The translations under genes were made by a program, and so were the position numbers. Below the pieces are notes generated by a model. That model worked only from the letters and a program-made list of their open reading frames with translations, was not told the DNA's origin and did not search any database. From positions 1-5,988 of the forward strand of contig CAJXBY010000159.1 in the NCBI GenBank assembly GCA_913051905.1: DNA of 5,988 nucleotides, written 5' to 3'. This stretch comes from an uncultured Gammaproteobacteria bacterium. GTDB taxonomy: Bacteria; Pseudomonadota; Gammaproteobacteria; Arenicellales; UBA868. Within the stretch, counting starts at the first letter, position 1. Each line of letters opens with the position of its first letter. Positions 1-5,402 of this stretch are shown here, one piece after another.

Positions 1-1
1 C

Positions 2-778
2 GTACCCCGTTCAGACAAAATCCTGTTGGCCAGTCAACTGTTGCAGCCTGGAGAGAACCAGGCCCTTAGCTTCACGGCTCCCAAGACGCCCGGCATCTAT
101 CCTTACGTCTGCACTTACCCTGGACATTGGCGCCGGATGTATGGAGCACTTTACGTGGTAGCAAATCTCGAAGAATACCAGGCCGATCCAACCGCCTACC
201 TGGCAGCCCATCCACTCCCCTTGAAAGATGAGTTGCTGAAGTACAACACGCGGGGTCAGGATTGGAAATACACGGAACTGATCGACGCCGTTAAACCACT
301 GCCTCCTGGCCGCAACTACGAGGTTGGTAAAGAACTCTTCAAAGTTGCCAGCTGTGTTGCTTGTCACCGTATCAACAATGAAGGTCAGCAATACGGTCCT
401 GATTTAACGAAGCTGGATGAGAAGAAACATAATCCGGAGCACCTGTTGCTATCGCTCTTGGAACCATCGAAGGAAATCAACAAGAAATTCCAGACAACCG
501 TTTTCCTACTCGATTCCGGGAAGACCGTGACAGGGCTAATCGTGGAAGAGACCGGGACCACCGTCAAGGTGATCATCAATCCCTTAGCCAAGGCAGCTCC
601 CACCGTGCTGCAAAAATCAGAGATTGATGCCCGCAAGACATCACCAGTCTCCACCATGCCCAAGGGATTGGCCAACAAGCTCAGTCGTGAAGAAATTCTT
701 GACTTACTCGCTTACGTGTATGCTCGTGGCGACAAGAAGCACAAGCTTTTTGCAGATGGCCATAAGCATAAACATTAA
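2..778 (+). CDS. Cupredoxin / c-type haem electron-transfer protein, 5'-partial (PVC-type haem-binding domain)
   Basis: The frame is open from base 2 to the TAA at 776-778 (258 residues), so the true N-terminus lies outside the window; the TTG at base 26 is not the start. The first 55 or so residues are the end of an azurin/plastocyanin-like fold. The copper ligands Cys (110-112), His (125-127) and Met (137-139) sit in CTYPGHWRRM, and the first His ligand would lie upstream. After a linker comes a c-type haem domain with CVACH at 353-367 and GPDLTKL downstream. A probable distal haem ligand is the Met of TMPKGL (656-658), followed by the closing LLAYVYARG. The order CxxCH, GPDL, PSK, MP, DLLAYV fits the haem-binding domain (TIGR02603-like) abundant in Planctomycetota and Verrucomicrobiota. 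The tail is Lys/His-rich (HKHKH), possibly metal-binding. The probable role is periplasmic electron transfer; the partner is unknown. Family confidence is high, specific function low. Confidence 0.85.
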   Translation, partial: VPRSDKILLASQLLQPGENQALSFTAPKTPGIYPYVCTYPGHWRRMYGALYVVANLEEYQADPTAYLAAHPLPLKDELLKYNTRGQDWKYTELIDAVKPLPPGRNYEVGKELFKVASCVACHRINNEGQQYGPDLTKLDEKKHNPEHLLLSLLEPSKEINKKFQTTVFLLDSGKTVTGLIVEETGTTVKVIINPLAKAAPTVLQKSEIDARKTSPVSTMPKGLANKLSREEILDLLAYVYARGDKKHKLFADGHKHKH

Positions 779-802
779 ACGGTAAAATGTCGGAAACACC
801 TT

Positions 803-807
803 GAGGT
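803..807 (+). promoter_or_regulatory. Ribosome binding site of the GH43 gene
   Basis: GAGGT lies 7 bases before the ATG at 815. It supports that start, which also places a complete twin-arginine signal peptide at the N-terminus. Confidence 0.6.
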
Positions 808-814
808 ACGGTTT

Positions 815-1264
815 ATGAAACGACGCTCGTTCCTGGCCGCCAGCCTGGCGGCCACTACAATGGGCTCCCTTAACCCGGCCCTTGCCGCCGACAAGGAAGC
901 GTTTGCCCCCACGTCGCTGGAAGCACTGCGAGCCGGTATGCCCGATCCGGCAGCAATCGAAGCCCAGGACGGGAGTGGCTATTACGTCTACGCAACTGGC
1001 CATGGTGTCGTGGTCTGGCACAGCAAGGATCTGCAAACCTGGAAACGGATCGGCCGCGTCTTTGATCGGCATGTCCCAGCTTGGTCCGAAGAAGCGATCC
1101 CAGGCTGTGACGGTATCTGGGCTCCTGATATCCAGTACATGGACGGAACCTATTACCTCTACTACAGCGTTTCCACCTTCGGTTCTCAACGCTCTGTGAT
1201 CGGACTGGCAACCAACCGATCGCTGAATCCTGAGGATCCCAAGTATCGCTGGCAAGATCGCGGA
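815..1264 (+). CDS. GH43 family glycosidase (arabinan endo-1,5-alpha-L-arabinosidase-like), 3' part replaced at junction
   Basis: This is the N-terminal half of a five-bladed beta-propeller glycosidase that would cleave arabinan or a related plant or algal polysaccharide outside the cytoplasm. Residues 1-24 form a signal peptide with a twin-arginine motif (KRRSFLAAS), a hydrophobic stretch and an ALA|A cleavage site, so export by the Tat pathway is likely. Asp44 in MPDPA is the expected catalytic base. Asp105 in WAPDI is the expected pKa-modulating residue, inside the strongly conserved CDGIWAPDIQY / DGTYYLYYS block. Similarity continues through IGLATNRSLNPEDPKYRWQDRG to about residue 150. 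Family members usually run beyond 300 residues, so the general-acid Glu and the remaining blades are missing. The frame stays open to the TGA at 1364-1366, but those last 33 residues are antisense RNase G sequence and not GH43. The product as written cannot be an active enzyme. The gene follows the cytochrome gene by 36 bases on the same strand. Confidence 0.85.
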
Positions 1265-1265
1265 C
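1245..1265. other. Junction between two unrelated genomic segments
   Basis: GH43 similarity on the plus strand ends at Gly150 (1262-1264). RNase G similarity on the minus strand ends at about Arg228-Leu230 (1254-1262). The two therefore share the short stretch AAGATCGCGGA at 1254-1264. Both genes break inside a conserved domain, and the gene families change from PVC-type to gammaproteobacterial at this point. No inverted repeat, target duplication, transposase or att-like core is visible. This fits a join at microhomology made by assembly or amplification. A natural illegitimate recombination is possible but less likely. Confidence 0.85.
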
Positions 1266-1943
1266 CATGCGCAGGGTCAACGGCAGGTCGCCGTGGATCA
1301 GGTCACCGGGTTTTGCCTCCGGGATCCTCGCCTGTATGCGCTGCCAGCTGCGTTCAAGGAAAGTGAGATCAGCGGTCAGATTCGTGACGTCAAGCGATTC
1401 AGCAACCGTGCGCACGATAAACCCGCCGGCGACCGGGTTCCGCTGCAGCGCATCGTTCAGGGCCTGTCGAAGCCTGTCACGTTCCGTGGGGTCCTGTATG
1501 CGCTGAGACACCCCCAGATGATCTGAGTCCGGCAACAGCACCAGATGGCGCGAGGGCAACGAAAGCTGGGTGGTGAGCCTGGTCCCTTTGCTGCCGATTG
1601 GGTCTTTGGTCACCTGCACCACGAGTTCCTGGCCCTCATGCGCCAAGCTCATAATGTCGAGGCCAGATGACAGCATACCCTGTGCAGATTCGGTACCGGG
1701 GCTCCTGTCAGCGCGCTGCGCCACCATATCCGCAGCATGCAGGAACCCCGTCCGTTGCAGCCCGATATCGACAAAAACGGCCTGCATCCCAGGCAACACC
1801 CTGACCACCCGGCCTTTGTAAATATTTCCGACATAACCCCGATGGCTGGTTCGTTCTACCTGCACTTCCTGCAGGCTGCCGTTCTCGATCACAGCTACCC
1901 GGGTCTCTTGCGGTGTCACATTGACCAGCAGCTCTTCAGTCAT
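1254..1943 (-). CDS. rng: Ribonuclease G, 3'-truncated at junction
   Basis: RNase G is the RNase E-family endoribonuclease that matures the 16S rRNA 5' end and cuts some mRNAs. About 230 residues match the E. coli protein (489 aa) from MTEELLVNVTP onward. The S1 RNA-binding domain is clear at about residues 36-75 (RGYVGNIYKGRV, LPGMQAVFVDIG, FLHAADM). Next come VTKDPIGSKG-RLTT (about 112-125), LPSRHLVLLP (129-138), the GVSQRI block and GGFIVRT (173-179). Similarity stops at RMVRDL (225-230). The catalytic DNase I-like subdomain with its metal-binding aspartates and the Zn-link cysteines are absent, so this fragment would not be an active nuclease. The frame stays open to base 870, but that extension is antisense GH43. 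The ATG at 1943 is preferred to the one at 1952 because CAGGA (1952-1956) is 8 bases upstream and E. coli RNase G begins MTAELL. It overlaps maf by 8 bases, as expected for translational coupling. Confidence 0.9.
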
Positions 1944-2550
1944 CTTGATCATCCTGTCGCGAAATCGACCCGCTCAGACCGGATCGGATCAACAAGCGGC
2001 TGGTCTCGTACAGCGGCAGACCGACAATGCCGGAATAACTGCCCGAGATGTGCTGTACGAAACATCCGCCTATACCCTGTATGGCGTAGGCTCCCGCCTT
2101 GCCGAAAGGCTCACCGGTGTCACAGTAGGCCTCGATCTGATCACCGGCGAGACTGGCAAAGGTCACCGTGCTGATAACGACCTCGGCCTGGGTTGCCTGA
2201 GCTGTCACCAACGCGATCCCGGTGAAGACTTGGTGGCTTCGTCCCGACAGCCGGGTCAACATCGAAACCGCCTCCGACCGGGAGCCAGGTTTCCCCAAAA
2301 TGTTCTCATCGACGGCAACTATGGTGTCGGCGCCCAGCACCGCCACGATCTCTAGGTCGCTATCCGTCATCGTACTGCTGGCTGTACGGGCTTTGGCCAG
2401 GGCAAGGCGTTTCACCAGAGTCCTCGGTGACTCTCCGGGAAGGATGGATTCATCCAGATTCACAGGCAGCGACCAGAAAGGCACCCCGATTTGTCGTAAC
2501 AAAGCCTCCCGTCTGGGGGACGCCGATGCAAGGCAGATACGGTCTGTCAT
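1936..2550 (-). CDS. maf: Maf/YhdE-type nucleoside triphosphate pyrophosphatase (dTTP/UTP)
   Basis: This cytoplasmic house-cleaning enzyme hydrolyses dTTP, UTP and modified pyrimidine triphosphates to the monophosphate and pyrophosphate. It has 204 residues, close to E. coli YhdE (about 197). The N-terminal signature LASASPRR (7-14) has the SPRR form of YhdE and not the SPWR form of the m7GTP-specific paralogue YceF. The catalytic Asp75 lies in VLGADTIV, followed by LGKP (85-88), LSGRSHQVFTG (101-111), KAGAYAIQG (151-159) and the closing GSYSGIVGLPLYET (170-183). The ATG shares an ATGA overlap with the rlmH stop, and the 3' end overlaps rng by 8 bases. A maf-rng pair is well known downstream of mreBCD in many gammaproteobacteria; here the pair follows rlmH instead. 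The acidic tail (RQDDQDD) is unremarkable. Confidence 0.95.
   Translation of the reverse strand: MTDRICLASASPRREALLRQIGVPFWSLPVNLDESILPGESPRTLVKRLALAKARTASSTMTDSDLEIVAVLGADTIVAVDENILGKPGSRSEAVSMLTRLSGRSHQVFTGIALVTAQATQAEVVISTVTFASLAGDQIEAYCDTGEPFGKAGAYAIQGIGGCFVQHISGSYSGIVGLPLYETSRLLIRSGLSGSISRQDDQDD
1952..1956 (-). promoter_or_regulatory. Ribosome binding site that fixes the rng start
   Basis: On the minus strand CAGGA ends 8 bases before the ATG at 1943 but overlaps or abuts the alternative ATG at 1952. It therefore favours the MTEELL start over MIKMTEELL. It lies inside the 3' end of maf. Confidence 0.5.
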
Positions 2551-3044
2551 GGCGAATGTTTCCCACCGTACCGGTTACCGCGGTGGTAAGGCGACCCTGT
2601 CAGAATACTGACGATTCTGTAGACCTGTTCGGCAACAACCACTCTGACGAGCGGGTGGGCAAAGGTCAATGCAGACAGCGACCAGCATTCATTGCAGCGG
2701 GACAGGACCTCTGGGGACAATCCATCGGGGCCACCAATCAGCAGCGACACGTCCTGGGATTCATCTATCCAGCGGCCGAGTTTCATGGACAGGGCCTCGG
2801 TATCAAATTGCCGGCCGCTGGGGTCGAGTGCGATCACCCGACTGCTGCTTGGTACGCAGCCCAGCAATCGGTCGCCCTCCTCGCGAATCAGCTTTCCGAT
2901 ATCCGCATTTCGGGTCCGTCTGCCGGCATCGACTTCGACAAGTTCGAGTCTTAAGGCTCCACTGAGCCGCCGCGCATAGTCGTCATAACCGTCCTTTACC
3001 CAGTCCGGCATGCGGCGGCCGACAGCAATCAGCAGCAGCCGCAT
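2547..3044 (-). CDS. rlmH: 23S rRNA (pseudouridine-1915-N3)-methyltransferase RlmH
   Basis: RlmH is a SPOUT-class enzyme that uses SAM to methylate pseudouridine 1915 in helix 69 of 23S rRNA, acting on the assembled 70S ribosome. The protein has 165 residues against 155 in E. coli. MRLLLIAVGRRMPDWV (1-16) is the usual start. KNADI-like RNADIGKLIREEG (45-57), LLIGGPDGLS (101-110; the SAM-binding loop), SLSALTFAHPLVRVVVAEQVYR (from 122; trefoil knot) and YHR (153-155) are all in place. E. coli RlmH ends just after YHRE; this one runs on for 10 residues (GNRYGGKHSP) and its stop then overlaps maf as ATGA. The start is 4 bases after the rsfS stop and has only a weak Shine-Dalgarno sequence, so translation is probably coupled to rsfS. 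The rsfS-rlmH pair is widely conserved and both products act on the large ribosomal subunit. Confidence 0.96.
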   Translation of the reverse strand: MRLLLIAVGRRMPDWVKDGYDDYARRLSGALRLELVEVDAGRRTRNADIGKLIREEGDRLLGCVPSSSRVIALDPSGRQFDTEALSMKLGRWIDESQDVSLLIGGPDGLSPEVLSRCNECWSLSALTFAHPLVRVVVAEQVYRIVSILTGSPYHRGNRYGGKHSP

Positions 3045-3048
3045 GGGA

Positions 3049-3444
3049 TCAGCTGTCGGACTGGCCTTCGCGTTTCAACTGGACCATCCGGCCGAGACGG
3101 TCATCCCACAGGCCCTCCAGATCATAAAAACTCCGGGCATCGGGCAGCATGACGTGAACCACAACGTCACCGTAATCCAGCAGAACCCAATCCCCGGTTG
3201 ATTCCCCTTCACTACTAAGTGGTGCAATGTCGTGGCGTTTGACTTGGGTCCGGACGCTGTCAGCAAGTGCCAGTACATGCCGACTCGACGTACCGCTGAC
3301 CAGTATCATCCAATCCGTGATATCTGTGAGTGGCCGTACATCCAGCTCACGAATGTCACGGCCCTTGGCGTCTTCTAGCGCAGTGACGACCGCTTGTTTT
3401 AATTGCGTGACATTCAATCGGGATCCTTCAGCCGCAACAACCAT
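3049..3444 (-). CDS. rsfS: Ribosomal silencing factor RsfS
   Basis: RsfS (formerly YbeB, DUF143) binds ribosomal protein uL14 on the 50S subunit and blocks joining with 30S, lowering translation in starvation or stationary phase. The diagnostic core is present: DITDWMILVSGTSSRHVLALAD (from about residue 41), GDWVLLDYGDVVVHVM (about 84-99) and SFYDLEGLWDD (about 104-114). Length from the ATG is 131 residues against 105 in E. coli. The C-terminus is about 15 residues longer (RLGRMVQLKREGQSDS). The N-terminus is longer too, unless translation starts at a TTG at 3417, which gives almost exactly the E. coli N-terminal length. The ATG at 3444 has AAGGAG 10 bases upstream and overlaps nadD by 17 bases. 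The TTG has GAAGGA 6 bases upstream and lies 10 bases past the nadD stop. I list the ATG but the start is open. Confidence 0.95.
   Translation of the reverse strand: MVVAAEGSRLNVTQLKQAVVTALEDAKGRDIRELDVRPLTDITDWMILVSGTSSRHVLALADSVRTQVKRHDIAPLSSEGESTGDWVLLDYGDVVVHVMLPDARSFYDLEGLWDDRLGRMVQLKREGQSDS
3424..3429 (-). promoter_or_regulatory. Alternative ribosome binding site for a TTG start of rsfS
   Basis: GAAGGA on the minus strand overlaps the nadD stop codon and lies 6 bases before an in-frame TTG at 3415-3417. That start would remove nine residues that have no counterpart in E. coli RsfS. Confidence 0.35.
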
Positions 3445-4057
3445 AGAGTCGATTCTCCTTAATGTATTGCTGAACCCCTTCGGGCAAGTGTTCAGCTACG
3501 GAAAGACCAGCACGCAGCCTGTCTCGCAGATCGGTGGAAGAGATGTCGATAGCGGGTACGTCGACCGGCAGGATGTGCCCGGCCGGCTGAGAGCTCATCT
3601 GTTCGGGATGATCGATGAGAGCACGGGACCACCAGTCCGGGAGTGGACCTTCGGGCATCTGCCAGCCGGGTCTTTGCATCAGCGCCACGTGAGCTAGCCC
3701 TAAAAGTTCTCGCCAACGATGCCACTGCGGCAGCTTCTGGAAGGCGTCCAGTCCGAGGATCAGGCACAGCGGCAACCCGGGGTATTCCAATCGCAACTCT
3801 TCCAGAGTCAGCACCGTATAGGATGGCCCGGAGCGGGTCACTTCTCGCGCATCGAGCTCGAAACCAGCGACATTCTGGACCGCAATCTTTACCATCTCCA
3901 GCCGTTGATGGGGAGTTGCCGCCGGCGGGTCGCGAAGCGGGGGCATGGATGCCGGCACGAAAAGCACCTGATGCATGGCCAGGTGATGCCTGACCGCCGC
4001 GACGGTGCACAGGTGGCCCATGTGGACTGGGTCAAATGTGCCCCCGAAGACACCCAC
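3428..4057 (-). CDS. nadD: Nicotinate-nucleotide adenylyltransferase
   Basis: NadD joins nicotinate mononucleotide and ATP to make deamido-NAD, a required step of NAD synthesis. The protein has 209 residues (E. coli 213). The nucleotidyltransferase signature GGTFDPVHMGH (5-15) contains the HxGH motif (His12, His15). It is followed by VLFVPASMPP (31-40), HQRLEMVKIA (50-59), SGPSYTVLTLEELR (76-89), LILGLDAFQKLPQWHRW (from 99) and the C-terminal ISSTDLR motif (172-178) that binds the triphosphate. The start is GTG at 4055-4057. No ATG lies upstream in frame close by, and GGGAAGG sits about 13 bases before the GTG, a long spacing, so a rarer start slightly upstream cannot be excluded. It begins 46 bases after proA ends and its last 17 bases overlap the rsfS ATG start. 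The tail GCCG is probably only a result of that overlap. Confidence 0.95.
   Translation of the reverse strand: MGVFGGTFDPVHMGHLCTVAAVRHHLAMHQVLFVPASMPPLRDPPAATPHQRLEMVKIAVQNVAGFELDAREVTRSGPSYTVLTLEELRLEYPGLPLCLILGLDAFQKLPQWHRWRELLGLAHVALMQRPGWQMPEGPLPDWWSRALIDHPEQMSSQPAGHILPVDVPAIDISSTDLRDRLRAGLSVAEHLPEGVQQYIKENRLYGCCG
3455..3460 (-). promoter_or_regulatory. Ribosome binding site for the ATG start of rsfS
   Basis: AAGGAG on the minus strand lies 10 bases before the ATG at 3444, inside the end of nadD. It is the strongest Shine-Dalgarno match near any start that I noticed in the operon, although the spacing is somewhat long. Confidence 0.5.
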
Positions 4058-4103
4058 GATTGCGCTCGAACCTTCCCTGATGATGGCAACACTCCGAATG
4101 CAG

Positions 4104-5390
4104 TCAGGATCGTACGCTGCCGGTGCCGGTGCCGAAGACGATAAATTTGCGGGTGGTCAGGCCCTCAAGCCCTACTGGGCCACGCGCATGCAGCTTGTCC
4201 GTGCTGATGCCGATTTCCGCCCCCAGGCCGTATTCAAATCCGTCGGCAAACTGTGTCGACGCATTGACCATAACCGAACTGGAATCGACCTCCCGCAGAA
4301 ATCGTCGACTGGTCTCAAGATCTTCAGTGATCACAGCTTCGGTGTGACTGGATCCGTATTGCTCGATGTGCGCGATGGCCTCGTCCACACCTTTCACGAT
4401 TCTTACGGCGAGTATCGGTGCCAGGAACTCAGTACCCCAGTCTGCTTCCTCGGCCGCAACGGCCTGCGGCAGCAACTCACGGGTGCGTTGGCAGCCGCGA
4501 AGTTCAACCCCCGCCTCGCTAAACATCGGTCCAAGCTGATGCAACACGACCTCGGCAATGCCTTCGGCCAACAGCAGAGTCTCCATCGCACCACACACAC
4601 CGTAACGCCGACATTTGGCGTTAAACGCGACAGCGACTGCCTTGCCGATATCGGCCGCGTCATCGATGTAGACATGGCAGTTGCCGTCAAGGTGTTTGAT
4701 GACGGGAATCATCGATTCACGGTTCACGCGTTCGATCAAGCCGCGGCCACCGCGTGGAACAATGACGTCGACGTATTCCGGAAGAGCCAGCAGTTCGCCG
4801 ACGACAGACCGGTCCGGGCTGTCAAAAACCTGGATGCAAGTCTGGGGTAGATCCGCGTGGGACAGCCCCTGCTGGAGGATAGTGGCGATGGCGAGGTTGG
4901 AGTGAATAGCTTCCGACCCGCCGCGCAATATGGCGGCATTACCGGACTTCAGGCAAAGACTGCCGGCGTCAGCTGTGACATTGGGGCGGGACTCGTAAAT
5001 AATGCCGATGACTCCGAGTGGGACGCGCATACGGCCCACTTCAATACCGGAAGGGCGCTGCGTCAGCTCACTGATCTCACCGACCGGATCAGGCAGTGCA
5101 GCGACCTGGCGCAACCCCTCAGCCATGGCCGCGATACGGTCAGGCGTCAGCTCCAGCCGATCGAGCAGGGCATCGCTGAGACCACTGCTTTTTCCCGCAT
5201 CCATATCCAGCCGGTTCGCTGCAAGGATTTGTGCTTCGTTATCCGCGGTGCCTTCGGCCATCGCCAGCAGTGCCTCGTTCTTCTGGCGGGTGGGTGCGCT
5301 CGCCAGTGTTCTGCCAGCCTCGCGTGCCGCAGCGCCGAACGCCCGCACATACGCCGGGATATCACTTGATATCTTGACCGCTTCTGTCAT
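4104..5390 (-). CDS. proA: Gamma-glutamyl phosphate reductase (glutamate-5-semialdehyde dehydrogenase)
   Basis: ProA reduces gamma-glutamyl phosphate with NADPH to glutamate-5-semialdehyde, the second step of proline synthesis, after ProB. It is a cytoplasmic member of the aldehyde dehydrogenase superfamily. The protein has 428 residues (E. coli 417), the difference being mainly at the N-terminus. Recognisable blocks are [20 protein letters not shown] (123-142), [14 protein letters not shown] (148-161; cofactor-binding region), [16 protein letters not shown] (228-243), the catalytic Cys266 in [11 protein letters not shown], and the family signature [20 protein letters not shown] (335-354). 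The C-terminus has [26 protein letters not shown]. The form [12 protein letters not shown] resembles Pseudomonas-type ProA. It begins 12 bases after holA with no clear Shine-Dalgarno sequence. proB is not adjacent, unlike the proBA operon of E. coli, whereas holA-proA-nadD linkage is known from Pseudomonas and relatives. Confidence 0.97.
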   Translation of the reverse strand: MTEAVKISSDIPAYVRAFGAAAREAGRTLASAPTRQKNEALLAMAEGTADNEAQILAANRLDMDAGKSSGLSDALLDRLELTPDRIAAMAEGLRQVAALPDPVGEISELTQRPSGIEVGRMRVPLGVIGIIYESRPNVTADAGSLCLKSGNAAILRGGSEAIHSNLAIATILQQGLSHADLPQTCIQVFDSPDRSVVGELLALPEYVDVIVPRGGRGLIERVNRESMIPVIKHLDGNCHVYIDDAADIGKAVAVAFNAKCRRYGVCGAMETLLLAEGIAEVVLHQLGPMFSEAGVELRGCQRTRELLPQAVAAEEADWGTEFLAPILAVRIVKGVDEAIAHIEQYGSSHTEAVITEDLETSRRFLREVDSSSVMVNASTQFADGFEYGLGAEIGISTDKLHARGPVGLEGLTTRKFIVFGTGTGSVRS

Positions 5391-5402
5391 TGTTTCAAAG
5401 TC

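Noticed and set aside
779..814. Possible terminator hairpin between the cytochrome and GH43 genes
   Set aside because: AAACGG near 778 and a later ACGGTTT look related but do not form a complementary stem, and no T-run follows, so I see only a short spacer with a ribosome binding site.
870..1253. C-terminal extension of RNase G as a novel fused domain
   Set aside because: It is exactly the reverse complement of the GH43 coding sequence, which has clear family motifs on the plus strand, so the extension is not a real domain.
1245..1265. Transposon end or phage attachment core at the junction
   Set aside because: There is no inverted repeat, target duplication, integrase or transposase nearby; the shared bases are too short to suggest more than microhomology.
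1737..2355. Plus-strand open frames of about 145 codons opposite rng and maf
   Set aside because: They are shadows of genes with strong motif support, and no start signal or protein family is recognisable.
2222..2965. Several overlapping plus-strand frames opposite maf and rlmH
   Set aside because: They have low-complexity Arg/Ser-rich composition typical of antisense GC-rich coding DNA; RlmH and Maf explain the region.
4005..4850. A 281-codon plus-strand open frame opposite proA and the start of nadD
   Set aside because: It is antisense to two clear genes, shows no recognisable family or ribosome binding site, and its openness follows from the codon bias of proA.
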